64,000 bases of DNA from Sphingopyxis microcysteis (GTDB lineage: Bacteria > Pseudomonadota > Alphaproteobacteria > Sphingomonadales > Sphingomonadaceae): NCBI RefSeq assembly GCF_012274265.1, contig NZ_JAANYY010000002.1:1426001-1490000 (forward strand). Direction: 5' to 3'. Numbering within the stretch: the first letter of the stretch is position 1; the number at the start of each line of letters is the position of its first letter. The position numbers and the translations under genes were made by a program. Shown here piece by piece: positions 52,718-61,549 of this stretch. The notes under the pieces were generated by a model. That model was not told the origin of the DNA. It did not search any database and was given only the letters and a program-made list of their open reading frames with translations.

Positions 52718-54496
52718 ATGAGCGACGCAGACAATAGCGACACGACCGACGCTCCGAACCCCTTCCTGCCGACCCCCGACGACATGCAGCATTGGGCGAG
52801 CGTGATCGGGCGCGCGCAGCAGATGATGCTCGAATATGCGCTGGGGCAAGTGAACGACGGCAAGACGGGCGCCGCTGCGTTGTTCGATCCGGCGACATGG
52901 CTTGAAAACCCGGCGACGCAGACGTGGACACAGCAATCGTCCAGGATGTGGGAACAGGGCGTCGCGTTCTGGACGTCGCTCGCGACGTTGAACCCGATGA
53001 CCCCGGCGGCGCCCGATGCCGCCGCGGCAAAGGACCGCCGCTTTGCCGACCCCGACTGGGCGGCGAACCCGGTGTTCGCGATGATCCGCCAGACCTATGG
53101 CCTGCTCGCCGAACAGATGCTGGCGACGACGCGCCAGCTCGACGGGCTCGACCCCGCGGCGCGCGCCAAGATGGAATTTGCCGCCAAAAGCATCGCCGAT
53201 GCGATGGCGCCGACCAATCTGGCGCTGACCAACCCCGAAGTGATCAGGCGCGCTGTCGAAACGCGTGGCGAAAGCCTGCTCAAGGGCTTGAAGCATATGC
53301 TCACCGACCTATCGCGCGGGCAATTGAGCCATGTCGATCCCGATGCTTTCGAGGTTGGGGTCAATATCGCGACGACGCCGGGCAAGGTCATCCACGAAAC
53401 CGACCTTTACCAACTGATCCAATATACGCCGACGACCAAAGAGGTTTTCGCTGTCCCGCTGTTGATCTTCCCGCCGTGGATCAACCGCTTCTATATCCTC
53501 GACCTCAATCCCGCCAAAAGCTTCGTCGCCTGGGCGGTCGAACAGGGATTGTCGGTATTCATGGTGTCGTGGAAATCGGCCGACGCGTCGATGAAGGACG
53601 TGGTGTGGGACGATTATATCGCGGCGCAGATCGATGCGATCGATACCGTGCGCGCGGCGCTGGACGTGCCCGCCGTCCACACGATCGGCTATTGCGTAGC
53701 CGGGACGACGCTCGCCGCGACGCTGGCGGTGCTCGCCGCGAAGGGCGAGGCGGAGCGGGTCAAGTCGGTCACCTTCTTCACCGCGCAGGTCGATTTCGAA
53801 CAGGCCGGCGACCTTAAGCTGTTCGTCGACGACAGCTATCTGGCGCTGCTCGAACAGCTGTCGGCGCCAGGCTATCTCGATGGCCGCTATATGGCGGCGA
53901 CCTTCAACAGCCTGCGCGGGCGCGACCTGATCTGGAATTATGTCGTCAGCAATTATCTGCTCGGCAACGACTATCCGCCCTTCGACCTGCTCTATTGGAA
54001 CGGCGACACGACCAACCTGCCCGCGAAATGGCACCGCCAATATCTGGTCGACCTGTACCGCGACAACCGCATGGTCATTCCGAACAGTCTGTCCGCGCTG
54101 GAAACGCCGATCGACCTGAGGAAAATCCAGACCCCGGCCTATATCCAGGCGGGGCGCGAGGATCATATTGCGCCGCTCGCCAGCGTGTGGCGGTTAATGG
54201 ATCATCTGTCGGGGCCCAAGACCTTCCTGCTTGCCGGATCGGGCCATATCGCGGGGGTCGTCAATCCGCCCGCCGCGGGCAAATATCAATATTGGACCGG
54301 CGACAGCGAAGCTGCGACGCTGGACGAATTCATCGCCGGTGCCAGCGAAACAAAAGGCAGCTGGTGGCCGCACTGGATCGACTGGATTGCCGCACAGGAT
54401 GACAAAAAAGTCGCCGTCAAAGGCGCTCGCATCCCCGGGAAAGGGGCCAGGAAGGCGATCGAGGACGCGCCCGGCCGCTATGTCAAACAGCGGTAA
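52718..54496 (+). CDS. phaC: Class I poly(3-hydroxyalkanoate) synthase
   Basis: A 592-residue PHA synthase polymerising hydroxyacyl-CoA into storage polyester. The lipase-like box is GYCVAGTTLAATLAVL with catalytic Cys; note Ala where many synthases have Gly after the box (G-x-C-x-A). The catalytic Asp is in AGREDHIAPL and the His in GSGHIAGVVNPP. The N-terminal 90 residues contain MQHWASVIGRAQQMMLEYAL, typical of class I. Its phasin follows 122 bp downstream under its own promoter. Confidence 0.94.
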   Translation: MSDADNSDTTDAPNPFLPTPDDMQHWASVIGRAQQMMLEYALGQVNDGKTGAAALFDPATWLENPATQTWTQQSSRMWEQGVAFWTSLATLNPMTPAAPDAAAAKDRRFADPDWAANPVFAMIRQTYGLLAEQMLATTRQLDGLDPAARAKMEFAAKSIADAMAPTNLALTNPEVIRRAVETRGESLLKGLKHMLTDLSRGQLSHVDPDAFEVGVNIATTPGKVIHETDLYQLIQYTPTTKEVFAVPLLIFPPWINRFYILDLNPAKSFVAWAVEQGLSVFMVSWKSADASMKDVVWDDYIAAQIDAIDTVRAALDVPAVHTIGYCVAGTTLAATLAVLAAKGEAERVKSVTFFTAQVDFEQAGDLKLFVDDSYLALLEQLSAPGYLDGRYMAATFNSLRGRDLIWNYVVSNYLLGNDYPPFDLLYWNGDTTNLPAKWHRQYLVDLYRDNRMVIPNSLSALETPIDLRKIQTPAYIQAGREDHIAPLASVWRLMDHLSGPKTFLLAGSGHIAGVVNPPAAGKYQYWTGDSEAATLDEFIAGASETKGSWWPHWIDWIAAQDDKKVAVKGARIPGKGARKAIEDAPGRYVKQR

Positions 54497-54536
54497 TATC
54501 TAGCGATTATCCTGCCTATGGGCGGCGGTGACAGGT

Positions 54537-54557
54537 TTTTTGTGCGCTGCACAAAAA
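54537..54557. promoter_or_regulatory. 21-bp palindrome upstream of the phasin promoter (PhaR-like operator candidate A)
   Basis: TTTTTGTGC-GCT-GCACAAAAA, 9-bp exact arms. Together with the related site at 54588-54602, it brackets a candidate promoter (TTGAAA at 54563-54568). Both share TTGTGC-rCT-GCA. In other alphaproteobacteria PhaR represses phasin genes from such GC-centred sites; the regulator is inferred. Confidence 0.55.
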
Positions 54558-54587
54558 TACCCTTGAAATCGCCGAACCACTCCTATA

Positions 54588-54602
54588 TTGTGCACTGCAA
54601 CA
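54588..54602. promoter_or_regulatory. Imperfect palindrome over the phasin -10 region (operator candidate B)
   Basis: TTGTGC-ACT-GCAACA, imperfect copy of the site at 54537-54557, 48 bp downstream centre to centre. It overlaps the candidate -10 (TATATT, 54584-54589) and ends 2 nt before the AAAGGAG ribosome binding site, so a bound protein should block transcription. Confidence 0.5.
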
Positions 54603-54618
54603 TAAAGGAGTTTTACCC

Positions 54619-55374
54619 ATGGCTACCAAGATGGATAGTGCCGAGAAGGCTTTCGAAGCCGCGACGCTGGAAACCGCCGCCAAGCCGGTGGAAGCTCCGG
54701 CGGCCCCCGCCGTTGTCGCTGCCCCCGCAGTGGCGAAGGCTGCGGCTCCCGCCAAGATCAAGACGGTGAAGGCAAAAGCCAAGCCGACGGTGAAGAAGGC
54801 TGCTGCCCCCAAGGCCGCCGCCAAGAAGGTTGCCCCCAAGAAGGCAGCCGTGAAGAAAATTGCCCCGAAACTTGCCCCCAAGGCTGCACCGACGCCGGTT
54901 GCCGCCGTCAGCAAAGGAATCAAGACCATGAACGACACCGTGAAGAAGTTCGCCGACGAAGCGAAGACCCGCACCGAAGCCCTGACCGCCGACTTCAACG
55001 AAAAGGCGAAGGAAGCGATGAGCAAGACCAGCAAGCTGGCCGAAGAAGCCGTCGAATTCAACAAGGCCAACATCGAAGCGCTGGTCGAAGCCGGCAAGAT
55101 CGCTGCCAAGAACATGGAAGTTCTGGGCCAGGAAGGCGTGACCTTCGCTCGCAAGAGCTTTGAAGACACGACCGCTGCGCTGAAGGGCTACAGCTCGGTC
55201 AAGTCGCCGACCGAATTCTTCAAGCTCTATGCCGAAAACAGCAAGAAGGCCTTCGACGCCGCCGTTGCCCAGACCTCGAAGACCAGCGAACTGGTCGTCA
55301 AGATGGCCAACGACAGCTTTGCGCCGATCTCGAACCGCGTTTCGGTCATCACCTCGAAGATGAAGGCCGTCTAA
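54619..55374 (+). CDS. phaP: Phasin with Lys/Ala/Pro-rich N-terminal tail
   Basis: A 251-residue PHA granule-coating phasin. The C-terminal 150 residues (TMNDTVKKFADEAKTRTEAL ... MANDSFAPISNRVSVITSKM) are the amphipathic-helix phasin domain. The first 100 residues are a Lys/Ala/Pro-rich histone-H1-like tail (KKAAAPKAAAKKVAPKKAAV and similar), which may bind nucleic acid or polyphosphate and link granules to DNA, as described for PhaM-like proteins; here that is inference. Strong AAAGGAG ribosome binding site. Followed by a strong terminator at 55442. Confidence 0.92.
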   Translation: MATKMDSAEKAFEAATLETAAKPVEAPAAPAVVAAPAVAKAAAPAKIKTVKAKAKPTVKKAAAPKAAAKKVAPKKAAVKKIAPKLAPKAAPTPVAAVSKGIKTMNDTVKKFADEAKTRTEALTADFNEKAKEAMSKTSKLAEEAVEFNKANIEALVEAGKIAAKNMEVLGQEGVTFARKSFEDTTAALKGYSSVKSPTEFFKLYAENSKKAFDAAVAQTSKTSELVVKMANDSFAPISNRVSVITSKMKAV

Positions 55375-55441
55375 GCCGCTTTCACCTTCCGTTGGCGCGG
55401 GCATCCCCCCTCCCTCCCCGCCTGCGCCGACACCCCCAAGG

Positions 55442-55479
55442 CCGCCCGCTTCCCCAAGGAAGCGGGCGGTTCTTGCTTT
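55442..55479 (+). terminator. Rho-independent terminator of the phasin gene
   Basis: 12-bp GC-rich stem CCGCCCGCTTCC (55442-55453) with GGAAGCGGGCGG (55458-55469), 4-nt loop CCAA, followed by TTCTTGCTTT. Located 67 nt after the phaP stop. Confidence 0.8.
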
Positions 55480-55569
55480 CAGCGCCGCCGGCGACGGGCT
55501 GGCGAACAAGAGGTTAAAAACCGCGCGCGCGCCCCTTGCGCTTCGGCTGCGGCTTGCGATATTCCTGCC

Positions 55570-55989
55570 ATGATGTTTCCAGTTTCGACCACCCAGCCGG
55601 TCCGTGCGATGGCGGCGTCAGATGATGTCCGCGCGATGGCGGAGTCAGACGATGTCCGCGCGATGGCGGACAAGGACGACGGCGCACCCGGCAGCCCCGG
55701 CGTCGGCATCGCCACGCGCACCCGCGCCAAGGCGAAAAAGCCCTCGATGTACAAGGTGCTGCTGCTCAACGACGATTACACGCCGATGGAATTCGTCGTG
55801 ATGGTGCTCCAGCGCTTTTTCAACATGGACATCGAACAGGCGACGCAAGTGATGCTCCACGTCCACCAGCAGGGCGTCGGCGTGTGCGGCGTGTTCAGCT
55901 ATGAAGTCGCCGAGACCAAGGTGAACCAGGTGATGGACGCCGCGCGGCAGAACCAGCACCCGCTGCAATGCACGCTCGAGAAGGCGTAA
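55570..55989 (+). CDS. clpS: ClpS adaptor with repeated N-terminal extension
   Basis: A 139-residue ClpS, adaptor of ClpAP for N-end-rule substrates. The core is intact: [40 protein letters not shown] and the C-terminal [13 protein letters not shown]. The N-terminal extension, needed to activate ClpA, contains three tandem 9-residue copies [18 protein letters not shown] and VRAMADKDD, which is unusual. Several in-frame ATGs within the repeat make the true start uncertain. Confidence 0.9.
   Translation: MMFPVSTTQPVRAMAASDDVRAMAESDDVRAMADKDDGAPGSPGVGIATRTRAKAKKPSMYKVLLLNDDYTPMEFVVMVLQRFFNMDIEQATQVMLHVHQQGVGVCGVFSYEVAETKVNQVMDAARQNQHPLQCTLEKA
55600..55680 (+). repeat. 27-bp in-frame triplication in clpS
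   Basis: Three head-to-tail 27-bp units at 55600-55626, 55627-55653 and 55654-55680. Units 1 and 2 differ at 3 positions; unit 3 is more diverged at its 3' end. Each contains an in-frame ATG. Confidence 0.9.
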
Positions 55990-56086
55990 CGCCTCTCCTT
56001 CTCCTCAAACCGGGGCGCCGCTTATGCGCCCAGCTGTGCGCCACCTCACTTTAACTCCCCGGCATTATTGGCTATGGCCCTTAACC

Positions 56087-57445
56087 ATGGTCAAAAACTC
56101 TCCTTTTTCGCGGCGCCCGGCTGCGACCTTTCTCCTCCCGCTCGGCCTCCTCGCCACGCCCGCTTTTGCCCAGACCGCGGTGAAAGAGGATTCGGTCGTC
56201 CTGCAGCCCGACAAGGTCGCCGACGACGCCCCGGTGATCGCGGCGCAAGTCGCCCTGCCGAGCTGGTCAGAGGAAAACGCCACCGCTTTGCTGAGCGCGA
56301 TTGAAAAAATCGGCGCCGAAGGCCTGTTCGCCAAGGACTATAACCCTGATGCGCTGGCCGCGGCGATCCTGGCGAACGATCAGGCGCGGCTCGACAAGAT
56401 CGCGACCGACACCTTCCTGCTGCTCGCCACCCATTTGCGCGACGGACGCACCCCCAATGCGGCGCGCAAGCAATGGTTCATGGTCGATAGCGACGCCGAT
56501 GCCGAACCGCTGCTCCCGCTGCTTGGAAATGCGCTGAATAGCGGCACGATCGCCGAGGCGCTCGCCAGCCTCAACCCGATCCACCCTGACTTTGCCGTGC
56601 TCAAGGCATCGCTTGCCAAGGCCAAAATACCCGCCGACGCCAATGCGATCCGCGTCAACATGGAACGCTGGCGCTGGATGCCGCGCGCGCTGGGCGATCG
56701 TTATGTCGTCAGCAACGTACCCGAATATATGACCCGCGTGGTCCATGGCGGGACCGTCATCGCTACCCACAAGGCCGTCGTCGGCAAGCCGTCGACCGCG
56801 ACCCCGCAGCTCAATCCGATGGCGACCGGGATCATCGTCAACCCGAACTGGACGCTGCCGCGCAGCATCATCAACGAAGGCATCGGGGCGACAATCGCGC
56901 GCAACCCTGCGTCCGCGCGCGCGCAGGGCTATACCTGGACCGGCAGCGGCAAGACCCTGTCGGTGGTGCAAAAGCCCGGCCCGAACAACGCGCTCGGAGT
57001 GATGAAGATGGAAATGCTCAACGAGCATGCGATCTATCTCCACGACACGCCATCGAAGGGCGCGTTCAACGCCGCCGCCCGCGCGTTCAGCCACGGGTGC
57101 ATCCGGACCGAGCGCGCGCTGCATTTCTCCGGCCTGATGGCAGTGATGTTCGCGGGCCGAAGCCCCGAAGAATTTGGCGCGGCAATCGCCAGCGGCGAAA
57201 CGACGCGCTTCGGCTTTGACAAGCCCTTCCCGGTCTATGTCGCCTATTGGACCGTCGTGCCCGACGGCAAGGGCGGCACCAAGAAGCTCGGCGACCTCTA
57301 CGGTCGCGACGCACCCGTGGTGGCTAGCTTTGCCAAGCCCGGCCGCCCGACCGCGACGATCATCGCCCCCGCTGCACCGCCGGTGGTGCCGACGGTCGAA
57401 ACGACCGCACGCGCCACCACGCCAGGGACGTCGGGAATTTACTGA
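56087..57445 (+). CDS. L,D-transpeptidase, YcbB/LdtD-like
   Basis: A 452-residue periplasmic L,D-transpeptidase making 3-3 peptidoglycan cross-links or attaching proteins. N-terminal signal peptide (MVKNSPFSRRPAATFLLPLG ... ATPAFA), a helical scaffold domain (ALLSAIEKIGAEGLFAKDYN; FLLLATHLRDGRTPN) and the YkuD catalytic domain with HDTPSKGAFNAAARAFSHGCIR containing the catalytic Cys. A Pro/Thr-rich tail follows. Start ATG 56087 gives the signal peptide; the frame runs 63 nt further upstream. A convergent second transpeptidase-like gene follows. Confidence 0.9.
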   Translation: MVKNSPFSRRPAATFLLPLGLLATPAFAQTAVKEDSVVLQPDKVADDAPVIAAQVALPSWSEENATALLSAIEKIGAEGLFAKDYNPDALAAAILANDQARLDKIATDTFLLLATHLRDGRTPNAARKQWFMVDSDADAEPLLPLLGNALNSGTIAEALASLNPIHPDFAVLKASLAKAKIPADANAIRVNMERWRWMPRALGDRYVVSNVPEYMTRVVHGGTVIATHKAVVGKPSTATPQLNPMATGIIVNPNWTLPRSIINEGIGATIARNPASARAQGYTWTGSGKTLSVVQKPGPNNALGVMKMEMLNEHAIYLHDTPSKGAFNAAARAFSHGCIRTERALHFSGLMAVMFAGRSPEEFGAAIASGETTRFGFDKPFPVYVAYWTVVPDGKGGTKKLGDLYGRDAPVVASFAKPGRPTATIIAPAAPPVVPTVETTARATTPGTSGIY

Positions 57446-57472
57446 GGGGCGTAGGCTTACGACCGAAGTAAG

Positions 57473-57566
57473 ACGCCGCCCTCGCGAAGGCGGGGGCCGC
57501 TGTCGGCTTACGAAAACGCTCAGGAATTAGGTGACTAGCGGGTCCTGCCTCCGCGGGGGCGACGTC
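57473..57566. repeat. Imperfect inverted repeat between the two transpeptidase genes
   Basis: A left arm GACGCCGCCCTCGCGAAGGC with GGGGGCC and a right arm GGTCCTGCCTCCGCGGGGGC that is its degenerate complement, spanning the 162-bp gap. Looks like a decayed member of another dispersed family. Confidence 0.5.
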
Positions 57567-57607
57567 TTTGTCGTGTCTGCCCACACCCTGAAACCGAAGT
57601 CAGCCCA

Positions 57608-58357
57608 TCAGTCCGCCGTTGTCGGGAAGGTCCCGTTGACCGACCCCGCGCGGCGGATATTGTCGGCGACCGGTGGCAGCTGGAACGGCACCGGCATCGG
57701 CGGCACTTCGCTCAGCCGGTCGGCGAACAACAGCCGCCCCGGCCCGAGCTTGTAGAGGATCATCGGGAGTAGATCCTCGCCGAATACGAAGCAGCCTTCG
57801 CTGCGCCCGAGCTTGCCCTGTGTCGCGATCAGCGACGGGTCGGCGTACCAGGCGCCATGGACAACGATGGCACGAACATCGGCGTTGTTGTTGTCGGGCT
57901 CCAGCCCGGCGAGCCGCATCGACGAGCCGTTGGCACCCCAGTAATAATCGCTGGTGCGATAGGCGCCGCGCGAGGTTGCCAGACTGCCCACGCGGTTCGA
58001 AAAGCTTTTGAGCCAGCCATCATGCTGGGGATCGGATCCCCGGCCGTGGGTAACGGGGAACATATCGATCTTGCCCGCCACCATGTCGACCAGTGCGAAG
58101 CGAGGACGCGCCGACGGCAGCCCGAAATCGACGATACCGACGCGGTCGGTCTGGGGAATATGGCGGCTTTGCGTCGCCAGTTGTTTGCGCGCGACCGCCA
58201 GATAATCGACCGGCGGCGATGCAGGCGTCACGGGTTGCCGCACCCAGTCGGGCAATTGCGCCCGAACCGGGGCCGCCGCCAAGGCGCCCGCGCCAGCAAT
58301 TCCGGCAAGCAATGTCCGTCGATCCAACAGATTCTTCACGTCAACCGCGCCCCGCAT
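57608..58357 (-). CDS. Murein L,D-transpeptidase catalytic domain family protein (YkuD_2 type)
   Basis: A 249-residue exported protein with a possible Tat-like leader (LLDRRTLLAGIAGAGALAAA, ending APVRA). The catalytic part matches the YkuD_2 family: SRPFALVDMV-like region SARPRFALVDMVAGKIDMFP, VVHGAWYADP and RSEGCFVFGEDLLPMI with the likely Cys. Start ATG 58357; an in-frame ATG at 58462 is possible. Probably acts on peptidoglycan, alongside the convergent transpeptidase. Confidence 0.85.
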   Translation of the reverse strand: MRGAVDVKNLLDRRTLLAGIAGAGALAAAPVRAQLPDWVRQPVTPASPPVDYLAVARKQLATQSRHIPQTDRVGIVDFGLPSARPRFALVDMVAGKIDMFPVTHGRGSDPQHDGWLKSFSNRVGSLATSRGAYRTSDYYWGANGSSMRLAGLEPDNNNADVRAIVVHGAWYADPSLIATQGKLGRSEGCFVFGEDLLPMILYKLGPGRLLFADRLSEVPPMPVPFQLPPVADNIRRAGSVNGTFPTTAD

Positions 58358-58521
58358 CGATCGCCTGATGGCGATTCCTCGATGACCCTTTAGCCGCAAA
58401 GCGGCGGGGAAAGGCAAGCAGGTGGTTCCGCTCCATGCGGGAAGATGTGGCATATTTGCCATGAACGGCGGGTTAAAGCCGTACGATATCGGCTGCTCCG
58501 GGTCATCCGTGCACTATGCAC

Positions 58522-58538
58522 TTGCAAACCATTTGCAA
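58522..58538. promoter_or_regulatory. Perfect palindrome resembling an alphaproteobacterial Fur/Mur box
   Basis: TTGCAAA-CCA-TTTGCAA, exact 7-bp arms with a 3-bp centre, 49 bp before the receptor gene start. Alphaproteobacterial Fur/Mur sites have the form TGCAA...TTGCA. Fits iron-repressed control of the receptor; binding is inferred. Confidence 0.6.
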
Positions 58539-58586
58539 TATCACTAGCTGGCGCGACCAAATCCATCTTGACCAGGGGAAATTATC

Positions 58587-60785
58587 GTGACGTCGGTTTC
58601 GGTTCGCATGGCTCTGATCGCCGCCGTCAGCAGCGGCCTCGCTGCGCCCGCAGCCGCCGCCGAAGGTACAGCCGACAACGCGCCCGGCGGCGACGATATC
58701 GTCGTCACCGGCTATGTTGCCGAAGGACTGTCCGACGCGCGCACCCCGCTGCCCCTCGTCGATACCCCGAACAGCGCGACCGTCGTGACCGACCAGCTGC
58801 TCGCCGAACAGGGTCGCCGCACCCTCCGCGATGCGCTGCGCAATATCACCGGCATCAGTTTCCAGGCGGGCGAAGGCAATCCGCCGGGCGGCGGCGACAG
58901 CTTCTCGATCCGCGGCTTTGCGGGCCGCGACGACGTCTATGTCGACGGCCTGCGCGATCCGGGCAATTATTTCCGCGATCCGTTCAACGCCGACCGTTTT
59001 GAAGTGACCAAGGGTCCGGCGTCGGCGATCGCCGGACGCGGCAACATCGGCGGCTCGCTCAACATAGTTTCGCGCCAGCCGCTGCTCGAAAATCGCTACG
59101 GCGCCGAGCTGTCGGCGGGCACCGACAAATATCTCCGCGCTACGGTCGACGGCAATTTCGTCCTCGACGAAGCCAATGGCGTCGCGCTGCGGATCAATGC
59201 CGTCGCGCACCGCAACGACGAACCCGGTCGCGACCGGGCAAAGAGCGAGCGTTGGGGCGTGAACCCCGTGCTCGGCTTCGGCTTGGGCGGCGACACGCAA
59301 GCGACCATCGGTTATTTCTTCCTGCGGCAGAACGACCTGCCCGACATGGGCATTCCCAACGGACGCAACCGTTCGCTCGCGGGGTCGGGTTTCGAGGGCG
59401 TCGCCGCCCCGGTGCGCCGCCGCAATTACTACGGCTATTCGACCGATTATCGTGACGTCGAAACGCATATCGCTTCGCTGATCGTGTCGCACCGGTTCAA
59501 CGAATCGGTCGCGATCAGCAACAAGCTGCGCTGGGCGCAGACCGACTATGCCCAATCGGCGTCGTCGCCGCGCTTTGTCGGCAATGTGACGACGCTGGGG
59601 CCGACGACGGAGGCGGTCGGCAACCGCAAATTCCGCGACCAGCGCGACGAGCTGTTCGTCAACCAGACTCAGCTCGAACTGACGCTGGGCGGCGACAGTT
59701 TCCGGCACAATATCGTGGTCGGTTTCGAATATGCCGACGAACTGACCAGCAACCGGCGCCAGCTCGACGCCGACGGACCGCGGTTCAACCTGTTCAACCC
59801 CACCTTCCTCGCCGCGCCGCCGGTCGCCTATAACGGCACCACGGCGCGCATCGATATGGATACCAAAAGTCTGTATCTGTTCGACACGGTCGAGATCGGC
59901 GACAAGTTCCGAATCGTCGGCGGCCTTCGTCACGACTGGGTCGATACGCGGGTGCGCGGCCTTGTCGACAGCGGTTTCACCGCCCCCGGCTTTGCCACCG
60001 ACCTGTCGCGCCGCGACAGCGAGTTCAGCGGCAACGCCGCGCTGGTGTTCAAGCCCAGCGCGAACAGCAGCATCTATTTCGGCTGGGGCACCGCGTTCGA
60101 ACCGTCGGGCCGCGCCGAGGTCGTCCAGCTGGCTGGCGGCAACAACAATGCGCCGGTCACCGCGGCCAATTTCAACGTCAAGCCCGAGCGCAGCCGCTCG
60201 TATGAATTTGGCGGCAAGCTCGAATTGTCGGGCGGGCTGTTGCTGAGCGCCGCGCTGTTCGAAATCACCAAGACCAACGCCCGCACCCCCGGCGTCAACC
60301 CCGGCGACCCCGCGGTGGTGCTGGACGGGCGTCAGCGGATTCGCGGCATCGAATTGCAGGCGGCGGGCGAAATCCTGCCCGGCTGGGACATCTTCGCCGG
60401 TTACACGCATCTGGACGGCGAGGTCCGCGCCTCGAACATTCCGGTGCAGGTCGGCCTGCCGCTCGACAACACGCCGCCGCACAGCGCGACGCTGTGGACG
60501 TCGTTCGCGGTGACCCCGGCGCTGCGCATCGGCGGCGGCGTCCAGTATAATGGCAAACGCCGTTCGGATATTCCGACCAGCCTGACCACCGGCAACATCA
60601 CGATCACCGCACCGTCCTACACGGTAGTCGATGCCTTTGCCGAATATAGCCTGACCGACAACGTCAAGCTGCGCGCCAACGTCTATAACATCGGCGACAA
60701 ATATTATTTCCAGTCGCTGGGCAGCGGTCAGTCGATCCCCGGCCCCGGCCGGTCGGGCGTGCTGACGCTCGCGCTGGATTTCTGA
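58587..60785 (+). CDS. TonB-dependent siderophore receptor
   Basis: A 732-residue outer-membrane receptor. Start at GTG 58587 after AGGGGAA. Signal peptide (VRMALIAAVSSGLAAPAAAA), TonB box DDIVVTGYVAEGL, plug domain motifs TLRDALRNITGIS, FSIRGFAGRDDVYVDGLRDP and FEVTKGPASAIAGRGNIGGS, and the terminal strand QSIPGPGRSGVLTLALDF. The FhuA/FhuE/Fiu-type plug suggests ferric hydroxamate or catecholate uptake. A Fur-like palindrome lies upstream, and a PKHD dioxygenase follows 51 bp later. Confidence 0.92.
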   Translation: MTSVSVRMALIAAVSSGLAAPAAAAEGTADNAPGGDDIVVTGYVAEGLSDARTPLPLVDTPNSATVVTDQLLAEQGRRTLRDALRNITGISFQAGEGNPPGGGDSFSIRGFAGRDDVYVDGLRDPGNYFRDPFNADRFEVTKGPASAIAGRGNIGGSLNIVSRQPLLENRYGAELSAGTDKYLRATVDGNFVLDEANGVALRINAVAHRNDEPGRDRAKSERWGVNPVLGFGLGGDTQATIGYFFLRQNDLPDMGIPNGRNRSLAGSGFEGVAAPVRRRNYYGYSTDYRDVETHIASLIVSHRFNESVAISNKLRWAQTDYAQSASSPRFVGNVTTLGPTTEAVGNRKFRDQRDELFVNQTQLELTLGGDSFRHNIVVGFEYADELTSNRRQLDADGPRFNLFNPTFLAAPPVAYNGTTARIDMDTKSLYLFDTVEIGDKFRIVGGLRHDWVDTRVRGLVDSGFTAPGFATDLSRRDSEFSGNAALVFKPSANSSIYFGWGTAFEPSGRAEVVQLAGGNNNAPVTAANFNVKPERSRSYEFGGKLELSGGLLLSAALFEITKTNARTPGVNPGDPAVVLDGRQRIRGIELQAAGEILPGWDIFAGYTHLDGEVRASNIPVQVGLPLDNTPPHSATLWTSFAVTPALRIGGGVQYNGKRRSDIPTSLTTGNITITAPSYTVVDAFAEYSLTDNVKLRANVYNIGDKYYFQSLGSGQSIPGPGRSGVLTLALDF

Positions 60786-60836
60786 TGCCGTCCCCCGGGG
60801 CTTGCCGCGTCGCAATCCCCGGGGCATGACGCCGCC

Positions 60837-61517
60837 ATGTATCTGGTCATCGACAATGTTCTGACCGGCGAAGCCCTCGCCCGTGCGCAGGCCTTGCTCG
60901 TCGGCGCCCCCTGGGCCGACGGCCGTACCACCGCCGGCTATCAGTCGGCGGCGGTCAAGCGCAACGAGCAGTTGCCCGAGCGCCACCCGCTGACGCAGCA
61001 GCTGCAAGAGATTGTCGAGGGCGGTCTCGCCGCGAGCCTGTTGTTCCAGTCGGCGGCGTTGCCGCGGCATATCTTTCCACCGCTGTTCAACCGCTATGCC
61101 AGCGGCCATGATTTCGGTACCCATGTCGACAATGCGATCCGCCAGGCGCCCGGTGGCGCCGCGCTCCGCACCGACCTGTCGGCGACCTTGTTCCTTGCCG
61201 ATCCCGCCAGCTACGACGGCGGCGAGCTGGAGGTCGAGGACGGCAGCGCGTCGCATCGCTTCAAGCTCGCGGCGGGGTCGATGCTGCTCTACCCGGCCAC
61301 GACGCTGCACCGTGTAACCCCGGTGACGCGCGGCGCGCGGCTCGCCAGCTTCTTCTGGGTCCAGAGCCTGGTCGCCGATGCGGCCCGCCGCGCAATCCTG
61401 TTCGACATCGACCTCGGCATCCAGTCGCTGCGTCCGCGCGTCGGCGACCAGGATCCGGCGTTGGTCGCGCTCACCGGCGCGTATCACAATCTGCTGCGCC
61501 AATGGGCGCAACCTTAG
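60837..61517 (+). CDS. Fe2+/2-oxoglutarate dioxygenase, PKHD-type (PiuC-like)
   Basis: A 226-residue PKHD-type dioxygenase. Iron ligands His and Asp in FGTHVDNAIRQAP and His in TTLHRVTPVTRGARLASFF, with the 2-oxoglutarate Arg after it. PiuC-like proteins are widely linked to TonB siderophore receptors and iron uptake. It starts 51 bp after the receptor and is likely in one iron-regulated transcript with it. Confidence 0.92.
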   Translation: MYLVIDNVLTGEALARAQALLVGAPWADGRTTAGYQSAAVKRNEQLPERHPLTQQLQEIVEGGLAASLLFQSAALPRHIFPPLFNRYASGHDFGTHVDNAIRQAPGGAALRTDLSATLFLADPASYDGGELEVEDGSASHRFKLAAGSMLLYPATTLHRVTPVTRGARLASFFWVQSLVADAARRAILFDIDLGIQSLRPRVGDQDPALVALTGAYHNLLRQWAQP

Positions 61518-61549
61518 GCGTTGCAAACGCCTTCCTGAAAGGATCGACG

